DNA of 64,000 bases, from contig NZ_QVON01000005.1 of assembly GCF_003426735.1 (NCBI RefSeq), positions 369,873 to 433,872 of the forward strand. Reading direction: 5' to 3'. The position numbers were made by a program, and so were the translations under genes. The notes under the pieces are model-generated. The model was not told where the DNA came from, ran no database searches, and saw nothing but the letters and a program-made list of their open reading frames with translations. Below, one piece after another: positions 56,182 through 64,000 of this stretch. Every line of letters starts with the position of its first letter. Position 1 is the stretch's first letter. Source of the stretch: Arenibacter sp. P308M17 (GTDB lineage Bacteria > Bacteroidota > Bacteroidia > Flavobacteriales > Flavobacteriaceae).

Positions 56182-56344
56182 AAGGTAGATGTTGGATGGG
56201 CAATTGCTTAAAGCCCAATTGCTCCAATTTAATTTAAATAACAGTTTATTTGTTTAGTGCATGGCAGAAACGTCTTAACAAGGTTTCGCGGAAAATCTTA
56301 AGGAATTGAATTTTCCCATGTACCAAGACTTATTTGATATATAT

Positions 56345-56378
56345 AAAGGGAGGGCGTTTTGGCCTTCCCTTTTTTGTT
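56345..56378 (+). terminator. Probable Rho-independent terminator after wzc
   Basis: The stem aagggaggg / ccttccctt has one mismatch and a short 'cgttttgg' loop, and runs into a long T tract. It would end the DegT-CapD-wza-wzc transcript. Confidence 0.65.
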
Positions 56379-56607
56379 TTCATGAAATTTTGCTTGGTAT
56401 TTCTTCACGGAGTTTGGGGTAAAGCCCTGTAAAGTGGTTGTAGCATTGACGAGTAGTATTTTTCTGTCAAGTTGATGGAGCATTGCGCTGTATTGGAACA
56501 AGGGAAAGCTTACGGCATTCATAATTTTAATTCCGGTATTTTATCGATGAACATTCGGGTTTAAACGAATAAGGATAGGGTATTTTCCCTTCCGATTGTT
56601 ATTACTT

Positions 56608-56615
56608 TATATTTG
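56608..56615 (+). promoter_or_regulatory. Possible Bacteroidota -7 promoter element for the giant gene
   Basis: TATATTTG matches TAnnTTTG, 67 bases before the proposed start at 56682. A TTG at the expected -33 spacing is not evident. Confidence 0.35.
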
Positions 56616-56681
56616 TTTGATTTAACTTATAAAGCCGGCCTCAAGCCGATTAAAATTAGAATGTTTTTTAACTTTAGGAAT

Positions 56682-59600
56682 ATGAAACACATGTACTCCA
56701 AATTTTATTCATTTATTATTTTTGGCTTATTTTTCCTTGGATTTAACCTGATAAATGCACAGGTTAATTTTTCTCAAAGTGACTTGGATTTTAATGGAAC
56801 CGGTAATGCTTTGGTGACCACCTCCTTGAAATTTGGTCCTGATGGGCGGTTATATTTTGCCGAATATTCGGGTACCATCAAAGCCTTGACCATCCAAAGG
56901 GACGGTCCCAGCGATTATAAAGTGTTAAATACTGAAGTGATCACCGGTCTAAATGGAATTCAAAACCATAACGACGATGGTACCGAGGATGCTTCCACTT
57001 TAAGACAGACCACAGGGATTACGGTTGCAGGAACCGCTGCCAACCCCGTTATTTATGCTACTTCTAGCGATTTCAGGATTGGGGGGGGGACTAACGGAGG
57101 AGATGGTGATCTTGGACTGGACACCAACTCTGGGGTGATTACCAGGTTTACGTGGAACGGGTCTTCATGGGATGTGGTGGATATCGTTAGGGGCTTGCCA
57201 CGTTCAGAGGAAAACCATGCTACCAATGGATTGGAGTTTGTTACCGTAAGCGGTATAGATTATTTAATTGTGGCGCAAGGGGGGCATACCAATGGGGGAA
57301 GCCCGTCCATTAATTTTAACTATGCGATGGAGTATGCGCTGTCTGCGGCTATTTTATCTATAAATCTGGATATGTTGGAAGCCCTTCCCATCCAGAATGA
57401 TGGCGGTCGTAATTATATATATGATATTCCTACTTTGGACGATCCTACACGCCCCAATGCAAACGGTATTACCGATCCGGATACACCTGGTTATAACGGT
57501 ATTGATGTGAATGATCCGTTTGGAGGAAATGATGGTCTTAACCAGGCCATGGTGGTCAATGGGGGACCGGTTCAAATTTTCTCCCCTGGATATAGAAACG
57601 CATATGATTTGGTAGTGACCGAAAGTGGTGCCGTCTATGTTACGGACAATGGTGCCAATGGCGGATGGGGCGGTTTTCCCGAGAACGAGGGTACTGCCAA
57701 TGTTACCAATAATTATGTGGTGGGAGAACCGGGAAGTTCTTCCCCATTTGGAGGAGAACAAATCAATAATGAGGACCACCTGCAGTTGATTACCACGGAT
57801 ATTCAGAATTATGTTTTTGGAAGTTTTTATGGTGGACATCCAAACCCGGTCAGGGCAAATCCTACCGGTGCTGGACTATATATCACTCCCAATCCCACAA
57901 GCAATGCAGGGGTTGTATTAAGAACGCTCACCTATGATCCCGACGGATCTAGACCGGGCTCAACTACAGATGCCAACAATGCCCTACCTGCGAATTGGCC
58001 ACCGGTACCTACTGCCAATGCCGTAGAAGGCGATTGGAGGGGACCTGGGATAACCAATCCGGATGGTCCGGACGATAACCCGGTCACGACATGGGGGACC
58101 AACACTAACGGTATTGATGAATATACGGCTACCAACTTTAACGGAGCCATGCAAGGAGATCTTCTAGCCGGTACCAATTTTCAACAGTTAAGAAGGGCAG
58201 AGCTTAATCCGGACGGTAGTCTAGAGACTTTAAATCCAATTTTTGCTTCCAATTTGGGAGGCAATGCCCTAGGGATAAGTTGTAACGGGGATACAGATCC
58301 TTTTCCAGGAACGATCTGGGTCGGGATATACAAAGGGGACGGTGAAAACCCCAATGTTTTATCCAAAATAGTGGTTTTGGAACCTGCGGACCTTGTTAAT
58401 TGTATAGCACCGGGAGAACCGGGATATGATGCCAATGCGGACTATGACAGTGATGGCTATTCCAATCAGGATGAAGAAGATAATGGTAGCGACCCTTGTA
58501 ATGGAGGGTCGCAACCAAGCGATTTCGACAAAGATGCTGGAGCCCCATTGATGTCCGATCTTAATGATCTGGACGATGATAATGATGGTATAAATGATGC
58601 CTTGGACCCTTTTCAATTGGGGGATCCAAATACTGCGGGCAGCGATGCATTTACCATACCAGTTGTTAATGAACTGTTTTCGGATACCGGATTAGGCGGA
58701 TATTTGGGGCTTGGGATGACCGGTTTAATGAACAACGGGGATGCCAATCCCAATTGGTTGAATTGGATAGATAGAAAGGACGACCCCAATGACCCCAATC
58801 CCAATGATATTTTGGGAGGTGCCATTGGTGCCATGACAGTGAATATGACTTCCGGAACCGCTTTGGGCGCTGCCAATACCCAAGAAAAAGGCTTTCAGTA
58901 CGGTGTACAGGTAGAACAGACCACCTCAACATTTACGGTAGCCAGTAGTTTGGCCAATTTTAACGATCCGCTACAATTATATGGAAATGCTGCCGCTCCC
59001 AATGGAGAGCTCGGGATTTTTATGGGCGATGGAACCCAGGGCAACTATATAAAAATGGTTATTACCAAGAATGGAATAACGGCATTACAGGAAATCAATG
59101 ATGTGCCACAACCTTCCTTGGATTTTGTGGTTCCCGTTCAGGATCGTCCCAATGGCGTGGTATTCTATTTTGTGGTAGATCCTTCCAATGGGGAAGTGGT
59201 TTGTCAGTATACACTAGTGGGGGTTGCACCACGTACTACTTTAGGCACTATAACGGCCTCTGGTAACTTATTGACCGCTTTACAACAAGCTTCAACAGAT
59301 TTGGCCGTTGGCCTAATAGGAACTTCCAATGCTGCTGGGGTAGAATTACAGGGGACTTGGGATTTTCTAAATGTTTTGGACAGTACTCCATTTATTACCA
59401 ATACCATTCCAAATTTGGATAGAATGATCAATTCTGCCGATGAGGTACTAACTTTGGATAATTTTTTCGATGACGATGGGGGTATTGCCAATCTTACCTA
59501 TACGGTTCAGAATAATTCCAACACGGACATAGGCGCAGTGATCAATACCAACGTATTGACCTTGTCCTTTCCAGGAGCTCCGGCCGTGTCGGATATAACG

Positions 59601-62600
59601 ATACGTGCCACGGATGGGGATACCAATTTTGTGGAACAGACCTTTACCGTAACCGTAACGGATGCCCCTATTGTATTATATAGGGTAAATGCAGGCGGAC
59701 CGGAAATAGCGGCCATTGATGGAGGTATTGTTTGGGAGCAGGATACTCCGGCCAACAATTCTACCCATCTCTCCGTGCCGGGAAGTAACCAAGCCTTTGC
59801 CTTTTCAGTTAATAGTGGTCCCAGTGTTCCCGCTACAACACCCGCTGCAATTTTTAATACAGAAAGGGCGGACAATGTACAAGGAGTACCCAATATGACC
59901 TATTCGTTCCCTGTGGTACAGCCCGGGAATTATGAAGTAAGACTTTATATGGGGAATGGCTGGTCCGGAACTTCAGCTCCGGGACAACGATTATTTGATG
60001 TTCAAATGGAAGGAATAACGTATCCGGCCCTGAACGATATAGACTTGTCAGCTGCCTATGGTCACCAAGTGGGGGCCGTTATAAGTCATGTTATTAAAGT
60101 AAACGACGGGACTATAGATATTTCCTTTATTCATGGTAGCATTGAAAACCCTATGATAAATGGAATTGAAATTTTGGATGCCTCCGATTCGGAAACTCCT
60201 ATTTATGTAGATCCTATTGCAGATCAAAAAACCAATACAGGGGAACAGTTGATCGGAAATCTTGCGGTTTCCGCCTATGGTGGTGATGGGAATAAACAGT
60301 ATTCCGCACAAGGACTTCCACCAGGATTGGTTATTGAGCCTACCAATGGACAAATTGGGGGAACGGTGGCCATTGGTGCTGAAGTGAACAGTCCGTATAA
60401 TGTAACGATAACCGTAGACGATAGCGATGGTCTGACCAATGATGCGGTAAGTGTTTCCTTCCAATGGGTCATATTTGACGCCAGCTCCTATAGGGTCAAT
60501 GTTGGCGGTAACGAGGTTACCGCGACCGACAATGGTGTGGATTGGAAATTCAATAATACCAATGGGGCCTATTCATCAAGTATGTACTCTGTTAATACCG
60601 GTTTTTCCATTAATGCCAGTTTACCATACGATCAAAGACATAGTTCCATACCCGCCTATATGGATAACACTACGTTTAGCAGCATTTTTGGTAGGGAACG
60701 TTATGATGCCGTTGGAGGAGCGGAGATGGAATTTGAGTTTCCTTTGGAAAATGGGGATTATATGGTAAATCTCTATTTGGGAAATAGCTATGAGTTGGCC
60801 AATCAGGTGGGAGATAGAATTTTCGATATTTCATTGGAAGGGGTAATTGTAAAGGATGATCTTGATCTAATATCCGAGTTTGGACATTTGGTAGCGGGTA
60901 TGCTATCTTTTCCAGTGACCCTCAATGATGGGGAATTAAATCTACTCTTTTTACACGGAATTGCAGATAATCCAATAATTAGTGCCATAGAAATATATGA
61001 GGTGGATACTGCCAATCCCGTTTTAACCTTATCTGCCATTGCCAACCAAGCCAATGATATTAACGAAGTAGTTAATTTTAGTGCGGCAGCGGCCGGTGGA
61101 GATCCAAGTGAGGATATCTCTTACTATATCTCCGGACAACCGGAGGGGATAAGTATAAATCCAAGCAATGGTCAAATTACTGGTACAGTAGATCCTACAG
61201 CTTCTAGTGGAGGGCCAAACAACAATGGGATGCACCAGGTAGTCGTTACCGTGGCCAAGCCTGGTTCCGCTCCTGCCAGTAGGGTGTTTTCCTGGAATAT
61301 TGCCTCCACCTGGATCAATAAGAATGAAAATGAAACCTATACGGCAAGACATGAAAATTCTTTTGTTCAGGCAGGTAATAAATTCTATCTAATGGGCGGA
61401 AGGGAGAATTCCAGAACCATAGACGTGTACGATTATACTTCGGATACATGGACATCATTGGTTAATTCCGCACCTTTTGAGTTTAACCATTTCCAAGCCA
61501 CGGAGTATCAAGGATTGATCTGGGTAATAGGTTCCTTTAAGGACAATGCCTTCCCTACCGAAACCCCGGCAGAATATGTCTGGGCCTTTGATCCGGCCAA
61601 CGAAGAATGGATTCAGGGTCCTCAAATCCCTGTCAATAGAAGAAGAGGTTCGGCAGGCCTGGTGCTGTACAATAATAAGTTTTACGTTGTGGCCGGTAAC
61701 ACACAGGGACATAACGGTGGCTACGTTCCATACTTCGATGAATTTGATCCAGCTACTGGAACATGGACTGCTTTGGCCGATGCGCCAAGAGCAAGGGATC
61801 ATTTTGCTGCGGTAGCCATTGGGGACAAGCTATATGTTTCAGGGGGACGTCTTTCAGGCGGGGCCGGAGGAACATTTGCACCAACCATACCGGAGGTGGA
61901 TGTATATAATTTTAGCTCTCAAAGTTGGAGTACCTTACCCGCTGGTCAGAATATCCCAACACCAAGAGGGGGTTCTTCAGCAGTAAAATTCAATGATAAA
62001 TTAATGGTGATCGGTGGAGAAAGTGAAACTGCCGGTCCCTCTTTGACCACAGTGGAGGAGTATGATCCTTTATCCCAATCATGGAGTACATTACCTGGGT
62101 TAAATTCACCAAGACATGGTACCCAGGCTATAGTTTCCGGAAACGGTGTCTTTATTTTGGCCGGTTCTCCGGTACAGGGTGGTGGCAACCAAAAGAATAT
62201 GGAGTATTTTGGTGAGGATGCCCCTTTAGGTAGTCCAAGTGTGGCAAGTGAGCTTAATGCCTTGGGCAGTTTATTGATAGCTGATGGAGCTACCGAGACT
62301 ATCGATTTGGGTATAGAAAATGGAAACGTAGGGGTAATGGTAACTTCAATGGTGTTGTCAGGTACCGATGCGGCCGACTTTAATATTGTATCCGGGGAAT
62401 TGACCGATCAGTTGTTGAATCCCAATACTACACATCCAATTGAAATTGCCCTTAATGGTACCGGAGCCAACAGAAACGCCATATTGACCATTAATTACGG
62501 AAATAATTCGTCCAAGGAAATTAATTTGTCCAATGCGCTAAATGTTCCGGATGTTACCGATCCAGGTACCCAAAATAATATTGAGGGAGATATTGTTTCC

Positions 62601-64000
62601 CTTCAAATTGAAGCCACTGGGTCTTGTACCGATGTTACATATAGTGCAACAGGATTACCCGACGGCCTGGATATAGATGCCAATACTGGATTAATTACTG
62701 GGACGGTATCTACTGGCGGTACGGGTAGTGGAGCTTATCAGGAAAGTAATGGATTGGTAGTAATGGAAATGGAAAATCTGGATTTTGGAAGCAATTGGTC
62801 CGAGCAATCGTCTCTTACCGGCTTTACGGGATCAGGTTATCTATTTAATTCTGTGGATAGCTTTAATACCCCGGGCAATGGAACCATAACCACTCAAATC
62901 AATATCACAACGCCCGGAGTTTATAGATTCCAGTGGCACAATAAGATTGGGACCATAGCCCCGACCAATCCAAATACGGAGCATAACGATGCGTGGTTGC
63001 GCTTCCCGGATGCCGATGACTTTTTCAGTTCGGGCGTTACTTCAGGTGCTATGCCCAGAAAATACCCTGGTGGTGTTGGCAAAACACCCGTTGTTAATGG
63101 AGCAACCTCAGCAGGTTGGTTTAAAGTGTATACCAATGTAATTGCATGGAATTGGGATACACAAACCAGTGATAATGAATTGCAATTTGTTTTTGTACAA
63201 TTCGATAATCCAGGTACTTATACCATGGAAATTGCGTCCAGGTCCAGTGGCCATGTTATTGATCGGGCAACCTTGCATAAAGTAGATCAGAATTATACCA
63301 CGACCCAACTGTTCAATGCCTCTGAATCAGTGCAGGGCGGGGGATCCAACGGTGCCTCGGACAACAGTCCCTATGACGTGGAAGTTACGGTTACCGATGA
63401 CTGTGATCCGGCCCAATCTACCGTACTGGAGTTTGTATGGAATATAGGGGATACAGGAAATCAAATTCCTGTAGCGGTAGCAACCGCTGATATCACTTCT
63501 GGAGATGCACCCTTAACGGTAAGTTTCACAGGAAGCAATTCAACGGATGACTCTGGAATAACAGGATATATTTGGGACTTTAAGGACGGGACCCCTAACG
63601 ATACAAACGCAGATCCAGTGCATGTATTCAATACACCTGGTATTTATGAGGTAGAGCTAACGGTAAGTGATGGGGTTCTTACGAATTCGACAACCCTAAC
63701 TATAACAGTAAACACTCCTGCCAACCAGGCACCTGTGGTCACCAATCCGGGCGAACAGAACGGCATTGAGGGCGAAGTGGTCTCGTTACAGGTCGTGGCC
63801 ACGGACCCTGAGGACGATGGCCTGAGCTATTCTGCCACCGGGCTGCCCACCGGCCTTAGTATAGATACCGCTACGGGACTGATCAGCGGAACCATCGCTA
63901 CTGGTGCAGAAGCCAACAGCCCTTATACGGTAGAGGTAACGGTCACCGATGACGGCACTCCTGCGGAATCCGCCATGGTCTCCTTTATTTGGAACGTAAC
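56682..64000 (+). CDS. Giant secreted multidomain carbohydrate-binding/adhesion-like protein (partial)
   Basis: The frame stays open from 56682 to the window end (more than 2,400 residues). A signal peptide ends near INAQ (residue 27). Then come a sorbosone/PQQ sugar-dehydrogenase-like propeller (about 30-560), acidic TSP3-like calcium repeats (about 580-650), and a first malectin-like domain (about 1000-1160). A putative-Ig region is followed by a second malectin-like domain (about 1266-1440), six-bladed kelch repeats (about 1550-1840), and Ig-like domains with an embedded carbohydrate-binding-like domain (about 1950-2255). A PKD domain (about 2260-2345) and another Ig-like domain finish the visible part. 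Upstream ATGs at 56661 and 56691 are in frame; 56682 gives the best signal peptide. A C-terminal secretion domain probably lies beyond the edge. Confidence 0.85.
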   Translation, partial: MKHMYSKFYSFIIFGLFFLGFNLINAQVNFSQSDLDFNGTGNALVTTSLKFGPDGRLYFAEYSGTIKALTIQRDGPSDYKVLNTEVITGLNGIQNHNDDGTEDASTLRQTTGITVAGTAANPVIYATSSDFRIGGGTNGGDGDLGLDTNSGVITRFTWNGSSWDVVDIVRGLPRSEENHATNGLEFVTVSGIDYLIVAQGGHTNGGSPSINFNYAMEYALSAAILSINLDMLEALPIQNDGGRNYIYDIPTLDDPTRPNANGITDPDTPGYNGIDVNDPFGGNDGLNQAMVVNGGPVQIFSPGYRNAYDLVVTESGAVYVTDNGANGGWGGFPENEGTANVTNNYVVGEPGSSSPFGGEQINNEDHLQLITTDIQNYVFGSFYGGHPNPVRANPTGAGLYITPNPTSNAGVVLRTLTYDPDGSRPGSTTDANNALPANWPPVPTANAVEGDWRGPGITNPDGPDDNPVTTWGTNTNGIDEYTATNFNGAMQGDLLAGTNFQQLRRAELNPDGSLETLNPIFASNLGGNALGISCNGDTDPFPGTIWVGIYKGDGENPNVLSKIVVLEPADLVNCIAPGEPGYDANADYDSDGYSNQDEEDNGSDPCNGGSQPSDFDKDAGAPLMSDLNDLDDDNDGINDALDPFQLGDPNTAGSDAFTIPVVNELFSDTGLGGYLGLGMTGLMNNGDANPNWLNWIDRKDDPNDPNPNDILGGAIGAMTVNMTSGTALGAANTQEKGFQYGVQVEQTTSTFTVASSLANFNDPLQLYGNAAAPNGELGIFMGDGTQGNYIKMVITKNGITALQEINDVPQPSLDFVVPVQDRPNGVVFYFVVDPSNGEVVCQYTLVGVAPRTTLGTITASGNLLTALQQASTDLAVGLIGTSNAAGVELQGTWDFLNVLDSTPFITNTIPNLDRMINSADEVLTLDNFFDDDGGIANLTYTVQNNSNTDIGAVINTNVLTLSFPGAPAVSDITIRATDGDTNFVEQTFTVTVTDAPIVLYRVNAGGPEIAAIDGGIVWEQDTPANNSTHLSVPGSNQAFAFSVNSGPSVPATTPAAIFNTERADNVQGVPNMTYSFPVVQPGNYEVRLYMGNGWSGTSAPGQRLFDVQMEGITYPALNDIDLSAAYGHQVGAVISHVIKVNDGTIDISFIHGSIENPMINGIEILDASDSETPIYVDPIADQKTNTGEQLIGNLAVSAYGGDGNKQYSAQGLPPGLVIEPTNGQIGGTVAIGAEVNSPYNVTITVDDSDGLTNDAVSVSFQWVIFDASSYRVNVGGNEVTATDNGVDWKFNNTNGAYSSSMYSVNTGFSINASLPYDQRHSSIPAYMDNTTFSSIFGRERYDAVGGAEMEFEFPLENGDYMVNLYLGNSYELANQVGDRIFDISLEGVIVKDDLDLISEFGHLVAGMLSFPVTLNDGELNLLFLHGIADNPIISAIEIYEVDTANPVLTLSAIANQANDINEVVNFSAAAAGGDPSEDISYYISGQPEGISINPSNGQITGTVDPTASSGGPNNNGMHQVVVTVAKPGSAPASRVFSWNIASTWINKNENETYTARHENSFVQAGNKFYLMGGRENSRTIDVYDYTSDTWTSLVNSAPFEFNHFQATEYQGLIWVIGSFKDNAFPTETPAEYVWAFDPANEEWIQGPQIPVNRRRGSAGLVLYNNKFYVVAGNTQGHNGGYVPYFDEFDPATGTWTALADAPRARDHFAAVAIGDKLYVSGGRLSGGAGGTFAPTIPEVDVYNFSSQSWSTLPAGQNIPTPRGGSSAVKFNDKLMVIGGESETAGPSLTTVEEYDPLSQSWSTLPGLNSPRHGTQAIVSGNGVFILAGSPVQGGGNQKNMEYFGEDAPLGSPSVASELNALGSLLIADGATETIDLGIENGNVGVMVTSMVLSGTDAADFNIVSGELTDQLLNPNTTHPIEIALNGTGANRNAILTINYGNNSSKEINLSNALNVPDVTDPGTQNNIEGDIVSLQIEATGSCTDVTYSATGLPDGLDIDANTGLITGTVSTGGTGSGAYQESNGLVVMEMENLDFGSNWSEQSSLTGFTGSGYLFNSVDSFNTPGNGTITTQINITTPGVYRFQWHNKIGTIAPTNPNTEHNDAWLRFPDADDFFSSGVTSGAMPRKYPGGVGKTPVVNGATSAGWFKVYTNVIAWNWDTQTSDNELQFVFVQFDNPGTYTMEIASRSSGHVIDRATLHKVDQNYTTTQLFNASESVQGGGSNGASDNSPYDVEVTVTDDCDPAQSTVLEFVWNIGDTGNQIPVAVATADITSGDAPLTVSFTGSNSTDDSGITGYIWDFKDGTPNDTNADPVHVFNTPGIYEVELTVSDGVLTNSTTLTITVNTPANQAPVVTNPGEQNGIEGEVVSLQVVATDPEDDGLSYSATGLPTGLSIDTATGLISGTIATGAEANSPYTVEVTVTDDGTPAESAMVSFIWNV

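Larger units (their letters stand above)
56182..56681. other. Gene-free spacer before the giant surface protein
   Basis: No convincing gene was found. It holds a short fragment of the dispersed hairpin repeat (56272-56298, 'cttaacaaggtttcgcggaa'), a likely terminator and a promoter-like motif. Confidence 0.55.

Noticed and set aside
56298..56522. Small minus-strand frame after wzc
   Set aside because: It overlaps a likely terminator and a repeat fragment and has no recognisable features.
58613..59893. Long antisense frames opposite the giant protein
   Set aside because: The plus frame is continuous and has recognisable repeat domains; antisense openness follows from its codon use.

Overview
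The window looks like chromosomal DNA of a marine Flavobacteriaceae bacterium (Bacteroidota). Pointers are the moderately AT-rich composition, the absence of clear Shine-Dalgarno sites, a bacillithiol gene (bshA), a GH3/beta-lactamase fusion of the type common in Bacteroidota, TAnnTTTG promoter-like motifs, and a very large Ig/PKD/malectin/kelch surface protein. The genus cannot be fixed from sequence alone. I saw no rRNA, tRNA, CRISPR array or transposase.

Layout. (1) 1-9683, plus strand: a housekeeping block. It holds the end of a probable MlaD-type gene, two Fe-S/CCG oxidoreductase subunits, a small conserved protein often mislabelled 'ABC transporter ATPase', a secreted GH3/serine-hydrolase fusion, bshA, a small lipoprotein and an OmpA-family protein. 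Short inverted-repeat elements sit between these genes. (2) 9812-39067, minus strand: a roughly 29 kb surface-polysaccharide operon. Read in transcription order it has a Wzx flippase, glycosyltransferases, a Wzy-like polymerase, a hexapeptide acyltransferase, the UDP-L-FucNAc genes fnlA, fnlB and fnlC, a PglC-like initiating phosphosugar transferase overlapped by a formyltransferase, two FemAB-like GNAT proteins among glycosyltransferases, and at the distal end seven related GNAT-fold genes with a JmjC/cupin oxygenase-like gene inside the array. (3) 39688-43244: a beta-helix lipoprotein (minus) and a membrane acyltransferase 3 (plus). (4) 43442-49624, minus: nucleotide-sugar genes (tviB-like, tviC-like, uronate epimerase, ugd), separated by arrays of a dispersed repeat. 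(5) 49867-56181, plus: a DegT aminotransferase, a FlaA1/CapD-type dehydratase split by a +1 frameshift, Wza and Wzc. (6) 56682 to the window end, plus: a secreted protein of more than 2,400 residues, cut by the window edge.

How it fits together. Ugd, the epimerases, TviB/TviC, FnlABC and the CapD/DegT pair would make uronic acids, L-FucNAc and amino sugars. PglC would start the repeat unit, the glycosyltransferases would extend it, Wzx/Wzy would flip and polymerise it, and Wza/Wzc would export it. The formyltransferase, hexapeptide acyltransferase, acyltransferase 3 and the nine GNAT-type genes would decorate it; the substrates are inferred.

Most unusual content: the seven-member GNAT array with its embedded oxygenase; a DUF559 endonuclease gene whose 3' end lies inside a dispersed hairpin repeat family that recurs without the gene elsewhere in the locus; composite heptanucleotide repeats; the frameshifted dehydratase; and a carbohydrate-binding-like domain apparently inserted into an Ig-like domain of the giant protein.
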